DNA of 10,223 bases from Clostridia bacterium (GTDB lineage: Bacteria; Bacillota; Clostridia; Oscillospirales; Acutalibacteraceae): assembly GCA_017382915.1 (NCBI GenBank), contig JAFNZJ010000075.1, forward strand, positions 1 to 10,223. The letters are read 5' to 3'. The notes under the pieces were generated by a model. That model searched no databases and had not been told where the DNA came from. It saw only the letters and a program-made list of their open reading frames with translations. Of the stretch, positions 1 through 6,168 are shown piece by piece (the first letter of the stretch is position 1; the number at the start of each line of letters is the position of its first letter). The translations under genes and the position numbers were made by a program.

Positions 1-194
1 CCTGAGGTTGGGGTTTCAAGCAGGTTGAGTGAGCGAAGTAGGGTGGATTTGCCGGAGCCTGAAGGTCCGACTATTACAACAACCTCACCTTTTTTGATTT
101 CACAGTTAATGCCGTTAAGTGCCTTGACTGTGCCGCCAATATAGTGTTTATTAAGGTCAACAACCTTTATCAGTGTTTCATTTTTAGCGTTCAC
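1..194 (-). CDS. Amino-acid ABC transporter ATP-binding protein (N-terminal part, cut by window edge)
   Basis: This is the first ~64 residues of an ABC ATPase that would power uptake of a polar amino acid together with the permease and binding protein upstream. The visible part has the usual opening of the GlnQ/HisP type: a short strand (IKVVDLNKHY), a second strand around ALNGINCEIKKGEVV, and a complete Walker A motif, GPSGSGKST, followed by LLRSLNLLE. The signature motif, Walker B and the switch histidine lie outside the window. The start is GTG at 192-194: the in-frame codon three positions before it is a stop (TGA), and AAAGGAGG sits about 10 bases upstream. The gene overlaps the end of the permease by 11 bases, which suggests translational coupling. 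Confidence in the family is high; the substrate cannot be read from this part. Confidence 0.93.
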   Translation of the reverse strand, partial: MNAKNETLIKVVDLNKHYIGGTVKALNGINCEIKKGEVVVIVGPSGSGKSTLLRSLNLLETPTS

Positions 195-960
195 TCTTTC
201 TCAGCCTCCTTTCAAGTAAGCCAACAAGCCAGGTAAGAATTACTACAACAATAAGGTAAATAATTGCTACAGTTAAAAGGGGTATGAAATATGAAAATGT
301 TCTGCCTGCTATGGTGTTGCCGGCCTTTGTTAGGTCAATAACGCCAACATAACCTGCAACAGAGGTTTCTTTAAGTAAAACTATAAATTCGTTACAAAGG
401 GTAGGTAATACCGCCTTAAACATTTGTGGGGTGATTATGTACATCATGGTTTGAAAATAGTTAAAACCAAGGCTACGGCCTGCTTCAAACTGACCGCCAT
501 CAATTGACATAATACCTGCACGGAAAATTTCGGCAACATAGGCGCCGGAGTTAATACCAAATGCAAACATTGCTACCAGCACGCCATTATCTGATGAAGC
601 AAAGATTACAAAGTAAAAAATCATTAACTGTACTACAACAGGGGTGCCACGTATTACAGTTAAATATAGCTTGCAAATAGCATTTAAAAAGGCAAGTAAT
701 GAATAACTAAAACCACCCTTTGATTTTAAGGTTTCTTGGTTTTTATCAAACGAAGTACGAACTGCTGCTACAAAAACACCGATTACAACACCAAGCGCCA
801 AGGAACCAAGTGTAATTAAAAAGGTGTTTTTAAGTCCGTCTAATATAAAATCAAATCTGTTACCATCAATCATAACCCTTACAAATTCTTCATAAAGGTC
901 TACAAAAAAGGTGGCCACAGTATTATACAGGCTTACGAAAAAATTTATAATATCCTGCAT
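184..960 (-). CDS. Amino-acid ABC transporter permease (HisM/GlnP family)
   Basis: This is an inner-membrane permease subunit of a polar amino-acid importer, 258 residues, within the usual family length. Hydrophobic segments are visible near residues 45-67, 85-120, 126-145, 190-210 and 226-250. Family landmarks are RGTPVVVQL (104-112), GINSGAYVAEIFRAG (135-149) and the cytoplasmic EAA loop, EAGRSLGFNYFQTM (159-172), which contacts the ATPase. There is an extra amphipathic N-terminal stretch of about 40 residues before the first helix of the transport core. The ATG at 960 is preceded by AAAGGAGA at good spacing. It is the second gene of the operon, separated from the binding-protein gene by 67 bases containing a terminator-like hairpin. 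It probably works as a homodimer, since no second permease gene is visible. Confidence 0.95.
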   Translation of the reverse strand: MQDIINFFVSLYNTVATFFVDLYEEFVRVMIDGNRFDFILDGLKNTFLITLGSLALGVVIGVFVAAVRTSFDKNQETLKSKGGFSYSLLAFLNAICKLYLTVIRGTPVVVQLMIFYFVIFASSDNGVLVAMFAFGINSGAYVAEIFRAGIMSIDGGQFEAGRSLGFNYFQTMMYIITPQMFKAVLPTLCNEFIVLLKETSVAGYVGVIDLTKAGNTIAGRTFSYFIPLLTVAIIYLIVVVILTWLVGLLERRLRKSER

Positions 961-988
961 ATTTGCTCTCCTTTCTAACCGAAAAAAT

Positions 989-1008
989 AGGGCGGATAAC
1001 TCCGCCCT
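989..1008 (-). terminator. Intrinsic terminator or attenuator between binding-protein and permease genes
   Basis: A perfect 8-bp stem (AGGGCGGA with TCCGCCCT) with a 4-base loop is followed on the minus strand by a run of six T. It lies directly after the binding-protein gene and before the permease. Partial termination here would give more binding protein than membrane subunits, a common arrangement in ABC importer operons. Full termination would need a separate permease promoter; I saw none in the 67-base gap. Confidence 0.75.
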
Positions 1009-1027
1009 AAATTAAGTTTTTTAAAAA

Positions 1028-1831
1028 TTATTCGGCAGGAACATAGTAGGGGTCAAGGTCCTCAATAGCGTTGATTTTGCCGCCATCATCCTTAGTAATA
1101 ACAACCTGAATGCCGGTTGCATAGGTTGATGAGAAATCAACACTTTTAAGTCTTTCATCGGTAACGGTCATACCGGCCATACCCATTGAGTATTTACCGC
1201 TTTGAACACCGGGGATGATTGAATCAAATGCTACATTTTCAATAACAAGGTCATAACCTAATTTGTCAGCAATGATTTTAGCAACCTCAACATCAATACC
1301 GTAGTATTTGTCGCCGTCAATGTACTCATAGGGTGGGAACTCTGCGTTGGTAGCCATAACAAGGTTGGGTTTGTCAGTATCTACAGCCTTTACAGGAACG
1401 CCAACTAAAGCTTCGCCCGAATTGCTGATGTACTTGTCAACAATCTTTTTAACAGAGCCATCGTTAATAAGCTCTACCAAAGCGTTATTAACATCGTTTT
1501 TAAGGTCGCTACCCTTTTGGAAGCAGATAGCATATTCTTCTTCAGCATATGCAGACTCAAGAATCTTTAAACCTTCGTTAGCTGCAACATAAGATTTAGC
1601 AGGCTCATTATCAATAATAACAATGTCTACCTTGCCAACCTTAAGGGCTTCAACTGCGGCAGCTCCGTTGTCATAACGAAGCACAGCATCTTCACCAAAA
1701 TCGCCCGATGCATAGATGTCACCGGTGGTAGAGGTTTGTACACCAATTTTAATGGTGTCACTGCTACCGCAACCGGCAAAGCAAAGAGTTAACATTAAAA
1801 CTGCAAGAACTAATGATAAAAACTTTTTCAT
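1028..1831 (-). CDS. Amino-acid-binding lipoprotein of an ABC importer, lobes in circularly permuted order
   Basis: This is a 267-residue family 3 (polar amino acid) solute-binding lipoprotein. The signal peptide MKKFLSLVLAVLMLTLCFAGC gives a lipid-anchored Cys21. Residues 26-134 match what is normally the second part of such proteins: IKIGVQTSTTGDIYA (27-41), VDIVIIDNEPAK (68-79), AYAEEEYAICFQKGSD (94-109) and a C-terminal-type helix SVKKIVDKYI (126-135). After a ~20-residue linker, residues 155-259 match the normal first part: NLVMATNAEFPPYEY (156-170), GIDVEVAKIIADKLG (178-192), AFDSIIPGVQSGK (201-213) and MTVTDERLKSVDFS (221-234). The protein ends in NAIEDLD, the stretch that usually leads straight into the IGVQ strand. 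Residues that usually bind the amino-acid carboxylate (Arg227) and amino group (Asp74) are present. The ATG has GGGAGG 9 bases upstream. First gene of the importer operon. I am sure of the family; the lobe order is read from motif positions. Confidence 0.93.
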   Translation of the reverse strand: MKKFLSLVLAVLMLTLCFAGCGSSDTIKIGVQTSTTGDIYASGDFGEDAVLRYDNGAAAVEALKVGKVDIVIIDNEPAKSYVAANEGLKILESAYAEEEYAICFQKGSDLKNDVNNALVELINDGSVKKIVDKYISNSGEALVGVPVKAVDTDKPNLVMATNAEFPPYEYIDGDKYYGIDVEVAKIIADKLGYDLVIENVAFDSIIPGVQSGKYSMGMAGMTVTDERLKSVDFSSTYATGIQVVITKDDGGKINAIEDLDPYYVPAE

Positions 1832-1866
1832 AATAATACCCTCCCAGATATTAATTTAGTAACTTT

Positions 1867-1895
1867 AGTTTATCACATATTTATTCAAAACGCAA
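1867..1895 (-). promoter_or_regulatory. Probable sigma-A promoter of the amino-acid importer operon
   Basis: On the minus strand, TTGCGT (1890-1895) and TAAACT (1867-1872) are separated by 17 bases, giving a leader of about 30 bases before the ATG at 1831. Both hexamers are imperfect. A GATAAA preceded by TG overlaps and could act as an extended -10 instead. No T-box or riboswitch fold was seen in the short leader. Confidence 0.5.
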
Positions 1896-1940
1896 GTCTT
1901 TATGCGAAAAAAATGCAAAAAGAAGATAAAAAGTTAAATA

Positions 1941-1961
1941 TTATGCATAAAAAATGCATAA
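1941..1961. repeat. Inverted repeat with two ATGCAT palindromes
   Basis: TTATGCAT and ATGCATAA form a perfect 8-bp dyad around five A. Three more ATGC-containing words occur within 75 bases (around 1902, 1914 and 1972, the last inside the loop of the recG terminator). The dyad lies about 45 bases upstream of the importer promoter's -35. It could extend the recG terminator or be an operator; the sequence alone does not decide. Confidence 0.4.
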
Positions 1962-1990
1962 ACCCGCCTTTTATGCAAAAAAGCGGGTTT
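1960..1990. terminator. Terminator hairpin after recG
   Basis: AAACCCGC (1960-1967) pairs perfectly with GCGGGTTT (1983-1990) around a 15-base loop. On the minus strand it follows the recG stop by five bases and is followed by TTTATGCATTTTTT. On the plus strand a cleaner T run (GTTTTTT) follows. It separates the recG operon from the importer operon. Confidence 0.75.
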
Positions 1991-1995
1991 GTTTT

Positions 1996-4032
1996 TTAAT
2001 TAAATTCAATTTTTCGCCTTTCTGAAAAAAGGTCATTAACCCTAAATTTCAGTTCACTATGCTGCGGTAATGATAATTTAACATCGGTGTTTAGTATATC
2101 CTCTGCCGCTTTTGATGCTGCAAATAAAATTTGCTGGTCCTCTAAAAGGTCGGCGATTTTAAGCTTGGGCAGACCATGCTGCTCTTTACCTAAAAAGTTA
2201 CCCGGACCGCGCAGTTTTAAATCTGCTTCAGCAATTTTAAAACCGTCGGTGGTGGCGCAAAGTGACCTTAATCTTTCGTTAGTTGTGGGGGAGGTGGAGT
2301 TGCTTATAAATATACAACTTGATTCGGCCGTACCCCTACCAACACGACCACGCAGCTGGTGTAGCTGTGAAAGGCCAAAGCGCTCAGCATTTTCAACCAC
2401 CATTATTACGGCGTTTGGCACATCAATACCAACCTCAATAACAGTGGTGGATACCAAAACATTAATTTTACCCTCTGCAAACTCTGCCATAACCTTGTCT
2501 TTATCTTTAGGCTTCATTTTGCCGTGCAGTAGGCCAATGGTATAACCCTTAAGTAGACCTTCTTCAAGTTGTTTTGCATATTCAGTGGCAGATGCAAGCT
2601 CGTTTTCGGGGGTGGCATCAATCATTGGGCAAACAACATAACCTTGATAACCCTGTTCAAGATGCTTTTTAATGTAGTTAATTGAACGCTGCCTAAGTGG
2701 GGTATCAACCAAATAACTTTTAATTGGAATTCTTCCTCTTGGAAGTTCATCAATAATGCTTATATCCAAATCGCCGTAAACAACCAGCCCCATAGTGCGG
2801 GGGATAGGTGTTGCCGACATAACCAGTGTGTGTGGGTGTTCGGCCTTTTTGCTTAACATTGCCCTTTGTGAAACGCCAAAACGATGTTGTTCATCGGTAA
2901 TAACCAGTGCTGTGTTAGGTAGTTCAACATCATCGGTTAAAACGGCATGTGTTGCAACCAAAATATCAACATTGCCGTTTTTAACTTCACTTTTAATAAG
3001 CGCCTTATTTTTGGCTGAAAGTGAGCCTGTAAGCAAAGCTACATTATAGCCTTTGCTTTTAAATAAATCGGTAAATGATTTATGGTGCTGTGTTGCCAAA
3101 ATTTCGGTAGGGGCAAGCATAACGCCCATATAACCGCTTTTTACTGTGGCATAGCATAGTGCTGCGGCAACGGCCGTTTTACCGCTACCAACATCACCTT
3201 GAATAAGGCGGTTCATTGGGTGAATACCCTGCATATCATTAAGGCAGGCAGTAATAACCCTTTTTTGTGCATTGGTTAGTTCAAATGAAAATAAATTTTT
3301 AATTTCATCCAACCCAATGGGTAAAACCCTTTTTGAGGTATTACCGCGCGCGCGGTTTCTAAGCCCTGTAAGACCTAAACGCAGTAGCAAAAGCTCTTCA
3401 AAAGCCAGTCGCTTGCGTGCGTTTAAAATATCATTTTTGTCTTGCGGAAAATGTATTTTTGTAACCGCCTCTTGGTGTGAGAGTAGGTTATACTGTTTTA
3501 CTATGTTATCGGGCAAAAATTCTTCAAGCTTAATGTTTTCAAAAAGGGTTGAAATGTTTTGGGCAATTTGATTTGAGGTTAACCCTTCGGTGGCGGGGTA
3601 AACAGGTCTTATTTTAGCGTCTGTAAACGGTCGAATATCGGGGGAGGACATATTTCTAAAAGTGCCGCTCCACTTGATTTTGCCATAGAATAAATACTCT
3701 TTATCCTTTTCAAGGTTTGCCGCCGAATATTTGCTATATAAGGTAACTTGTATTTGACCTGTGCGGTCATAAATATAAAACCTATATGCTTCAATCTTTT
3801 TGTTCTTGGTGGTGCTTTTTTCAATTTCTGATGCAATTTTTGCCTTTATGCAAACCGCTTCATTCATTGGCGCTTCATCTATTCTGGTTATATTTGACCA
3901 ATCCTCATAAGCGCGCGGGTAGTAGGTGATTAAATCCTGCAATGTATAAAGGCCCAACCTTTTTTTAAAAAGCTGAGCCCTTTTTTCGCCTATTCCTTTT
4001 ACAAACCTTATATCTGTATCAGTATATGGCAT
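1996..4032 (-). CDS. recG: ATP-dependent DNA helicase RecG
   Basis: RecG is a double-stranded DNA translocase that remodels stalled replication forks and Holliday junctions. The 678-residue length matches the family. Order of parts: N-terminal helical region (about 1-50, including the VKGIGEKRA helix-hairpin-like start), OB-fold wedge domain (about 55-150, with IYDRTGQIQVTLYS), then two helicase lobes. Walker A is GDVGSGKT (279-286), motif II is DEQHRFGV (380-387), motif III is MSATPIPRT (405-413), followed by LLHGKMKPKDKD (501-512), STTVIEVGIDVPNA (528-541) and LRGRVGRG (560-567). The RecG-typical LRGPGNFLGKEQHGLP (607-622) is present. All catalytic motifs are intact. The ATG at 4032 has AAGGGA upstream and lies 19 bases after the fakA stop, so it belongs to the same transcript as yloU and fakA, an arrangement common in Firmicutes. 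Confidence 0.98.
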   Translation of the reverse strand: MPYTDTDIRFVKGIGEKRAQLFKKRLGLYTLQDLITYYPRAYEDWSNITRIDEAPMNEAVCIKAKIASEIEKSTTKNKKIEAYRFYIYDRTGQIQVTLYSKYSAANLEKDKEYLFYGKIKWSGTFRNMSSPDIRPFTDAKIRPVYPATEGLTSNQIAQNISTLFENIKLEEFLPDNIVKQYNLLSHQEAVTKIHFPQDKNDILNARKRLAFEELLLLRLGLTGLRNRARGNTSKRVLPIGLDEIKNLFSFELTNAQKRVITACLNDMQGIHPMNRLIQGDVGSGKTAVAAALCYATVKSGYMGVMLAPTEILATQHHKSFTDLFKSKGYNVALLTGSLSAKNKALIKSEVKNGNVDILVATHAVLTDDVELPNTALVITDEQHRFGVSQRAMLSKKAEHPHTLVMSATPIPRTMGLVVYGDLDISIIDELPRGRIPIKSYLVDTPLRQRSINYIKKHLEQGYQGYVVCPMIDATPENELASATEYAKQLEEGLLKGYTIGLLHGKMKPKDKDKVMAEFAEGKINVLVSTTVIEVGIDVPNAVIMVVENAERFGLSQLHQLRGRVGRGTAESSCIFISNSTSPTTNERLRSLCATTDGFKIAEADLKLRGPGNFLGKEQHGLPKLKIADLLEDQQILFAASKAAEDILNTDVKLSLPQHSELKFRVNDLFSERRKIEFN

Positions 4033-4051
4033 AAATACATTTCCCTTTTAA

Positions 4052-5737
4052 TTATTCTGCAGAAATTATGAAGTAATAAACAGGTTGACCACCGTTGATA
4101 ACGGTAATTTCAATTTTGCCGCCGAATTTTTCATTAAGTTCGGCTTGAACACGGTTTGCTGTATTTTCGCTAACATCTTCACCAAATATGATAGTAAGGA
4201 AGGACACATCCTTTTTACACATTTTTTGGCACAGCTTAACAGCGCAGTGTGTAAGGTCGGAATCGGTAAATATAATTTTACCGTTTTCCATAGCCATAAG
4301 GTCATCCTTTTTGATTTTTAAACCGTCAAAGTCAGAATCCCTTGCGGCAAAGGTTATTTGACCTGTTGAAACATTTGAGAAGGCATTTTGCATTGCAATA
4401 GCGTTTTTCTCATCCGAAAGGTCGGGGTCAAAGGCAATAACGGCCGAAATACCCATAGGAATGGTGCGGGTGGGTAAAACTATAACCTTGCGTGACGCAA
4501 GCGGAATAGCCTGCTCTGCCGCCATAATGATGTTTTTATTATTAGGTAAAACAAAAACAGTCTTTGCAGGGGTTTGCTCAATTGCCTTTAAAATATCATC
4601 GGTGCTGGGGTTCATGGTCTGACCACCGCTAACAATGGTGTTTACACCAAGCTCACGGAAAAGATTTTCAAGACCTTCACCAACGCAAACCGAAACAAAG
4701 CCAAACTCTTCAGTAGGTTCTACAGAGGTGATTTTTTCAGTATTGGTGCTGTTATTAACAGGCTTTTTCTTTGCGTTTTCAGAATCGTGCTTAGCGCGTT
4801 CATGCTGGTCACGCATATTTTCAATTTTAAGGTTAACTAACTGACCAAAGGTAAGTGCTTTTTCTAATGCGTTGCCGGGGTGGTCGGTATGAACGTGAGT
4901 TTTAATAATATCCTCATCATCAACAACCACAACGCAGTCGCCTATGGTTTCAAGGTAGGCGCGAAGGTCGGCAGCATCACTATCAGCCTTGTCCTCTTTG
5001 CGGTTAACAATAAATTCGGTACAGTAGGTAAAGGTAATTTCACCCTCAAACTCTGCGGCGGCATTGCGTGCGGCATCACCTTCACCATTATCAATTGCAG
5101 CTTCGGTTTCACCCGAAATTTGAATGATTTTTCCGTTTTCAAAAACAGAAAGCATGCCTTCAAATATTACAACCAAACCTCTACCGCCTGCGTCAACAAC
5201 ACCAGCCTTTTTAAGGGTAGGTAACAGGTTGGGTGTATCATCCAGGGCAACCTTTGCACCTTCAAGTGCGGCCTTAAATACGCCTAAAGCATCTGCGCCG
5301 GCTGATAAAGCCTTTTTAGCCTCCTCAGCGGCAATGCGGGCAACGGTAAGGATTGTGCCTTCGGTGGGCTTCATAACAGCTTTATATGCGGCCTCAACAC
5401 CGGCAGAAAGTGCGGCTACTAAATTTTCGGCAGTAACCTCTTCGCTTGAGCCAATGCCCTTTGAAATACCCCTAAATAAAAGGGAAGTAATAACACCTGA
5501 GTTACCTCTGGCGCCACGAAGTAGGGCAGAGGCGGCAATTTTAGCGATTTCGCCTGCATTTTTGCCTGCCTGCTTTGAAAGCTCACGGGCGGCATTGCCA
5601 ATACTCATTGACATATTTGTACCTGTGTCACCATCCGGTACGGGGAAAACGTTCAATTCGTCAACGCGCTGTCTTTCGTTGAAAATGTTATTTGAACCTG
5701 AAATTATCGCGTCGCGTAGAATATCACCTGAAAACAA
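4052..5737 (-). CDS. fakA: Fatty acid kinase catalytic subunit FakA (YloV, DhaL/DegV-type)
   Basis: FakA phosphorylates exogenous fatty acids held by a FakB (DegV) partner, making acyl-phosphate for membrane lipid synthesis. No fakB is in this window. The N-terminal DhaL-type kinase domain (about 1-200) has LNVFPVPDGDTGTNM with Mg-binding aspartates at about 35 and 37, ALLRGARGNSGVI, and VVDAGGRGLV. The middle domain carries IIKTHVHTDHPGNALEKAL (His residues near 281 and 283). A charged, Asn/Lys-rich linker (about 318-338) leads to the C-terminal domain with SGGQTMNPSTDDI and LPNNKNI. I place the start at TTG (5735-5737), giving 561 residues: an upstream in-frame GTG at 5746 overlaps the Shine-Dalgarno AAGGAG itself, whereas TTG lies 8 bases after it. 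It follows yloU and precedes recG. Family confidence is high; the start is inferred. Confidence 0.94.
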   Translation of the reverse strand: MFSGDILRDAIISGSNNIFNERQRVDELNVFPVPDGDTGTNMSMSIGNAARELSKQAGKNAGEIAKIAASALLRGARGNSGVITSLLFRGISKGIGSSEEVTAENLVAALSAGVEAAYKAVMKPTEGTILTVARIAAEEAKKALSAGADALGVFKAALEGAKVALDDTPNLLPTLKKAGVVDAGGRGLVVIFEGMLSVFENGKIIQISGETEAAIDNGEGDAARNAAAEFEGEITFTYCTEFIVNRKEDKADSDAADLRAYLETIGDCVVVVDDEDIIKTHVHTDHPGNALEKALTFGQLVNLKIENMRDQHERAKHDSENAKKKPVNNSTNTEKITSVEPTEEFGFVSVCVGEGLENLFRELGVNTIVSGGQTMNPSTDDILKAIEQTPAKTVFVLPNNKNIIMAAEQAIPLASRKVIVLPTRTIPMGISAVIAFDPDLSDEKNAIAMQNAFSNVSTGQITFAARDSDFDGLKIKKDDLMAMENGKIIFTDSDLTHCAVKLCQKMCKKDVSFLTIIFGEDVSENTANRVQAELNEKFGGKIEITVINGGQPVYYFIISAE

Positions 5738-5756
5738 AATTAACACTCCTTAAAGT

Positions 5757-5777
5757 GGCGAAATAATATTTTTCGCC
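5757..5777 (-). promoter_or_regulatory. Hairpin just upstream of the fakA ribosome binding site
   Basis: A perfect 7-bp inverted repeat, GGCGAAA and TTTCGCC, with a 7-base loop sits in the yloU-fakA gap, about five bases before the fakA AAGGAG site. There is no T run directly after it, so it is not a standard terminator. It may stabilise the downstream mRNA or modulate fakA translation; function is inferred from position only. Confidence 0.45.
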
Positions 5778-5802
5778 TTTATCGTAATGAATGCGAAAAA
5801 AA

Positions 5803-6153
5803 TTATTCTTTTATACCGTCTACACGGATTCTAACCTTTGAAACTTTAATGCCTGTTGCTTCATAAACGGTGTATTTCACCTTATGCATAATGCTTTTAG
5901 CAATAGCATTGATGTTCATACCATAGGAAACTACTATGTGAAGGTCAACAACAATTGAGGAAAAGTCGCCCCTTACAACCACACCGGTATCAAGGCGGTC
6001 CTTTTTAGAAACAAAACCCAATAAACGCTGTTTTGAGCCGCGGGGAACCATGCCAACCACGCCAAAGCAAGAGGTAACAGCACGGCCTATAAGCTTTGAA
6101 AAATAGCTATTTGAAAGGGTGATTTTACCAATTCTGGTTTCGTATGAAATCAT
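5803..6153 (-). CDS. yloU: Asp23/Gls24 family envelope protein YloU
   Basis: This is a 116-residue protein of the Asp23/Gls24 (DUF322) family, small cytosolic or membrane-associated proteins linked to the cell envelope in Firmicutes. Visible family features are the opening strand ISYETRIGKITLSNSYFSKL, then VVGMVPRG, the central GVVVRGDFSSIVVDLHIVVSYGMNI, and the C-terminal helix-strand YTVYEATGIKVSKVRIRVDGI. Length and pattern fit the YloU subgroup that sits directly before fakA. The ATG at 6153 has AGGAGG at about 8 bases. This site falls in the 15-base gap after the upstream lipoprotein stop, so the two genes are probably translated from one mRNA. Exact biochemical role of the family is not settled. 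Confidence 0.92.
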   Translation of the reverse strand: MISYETRIGKITLSNSYFSKLIGRAVTSCFGVVGMVPRGSKQRLLGFVSKKDRLDTGVVVRGDFSSIVVDLHIVVSYGMNINAIAKSIMHKVKYTVYEATGIKVSKVRIRVDGIKE

Positions 6154-6168
6154 AAATATATCCTCCTG

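Noticed and set aside
1832..1866. Riboswitch or T-box in the importer leader
   Set aside because: The leader from the predicted promoter is only about 30 bases, too short for such elements.
2087..2545. 152-codon plus-strand open frame
   Set aside because: Antisense to the helicase motifs of recG, with no ribosome binding site or family resemblance.
5124..5753. 209-codon open frame on the plus strand
   Set aside because: It lies antisense to fakA, whose motifs are unambiguous, and its composition (Ala/Pro/Ser-rich) is what the complement of a biased gene gives.
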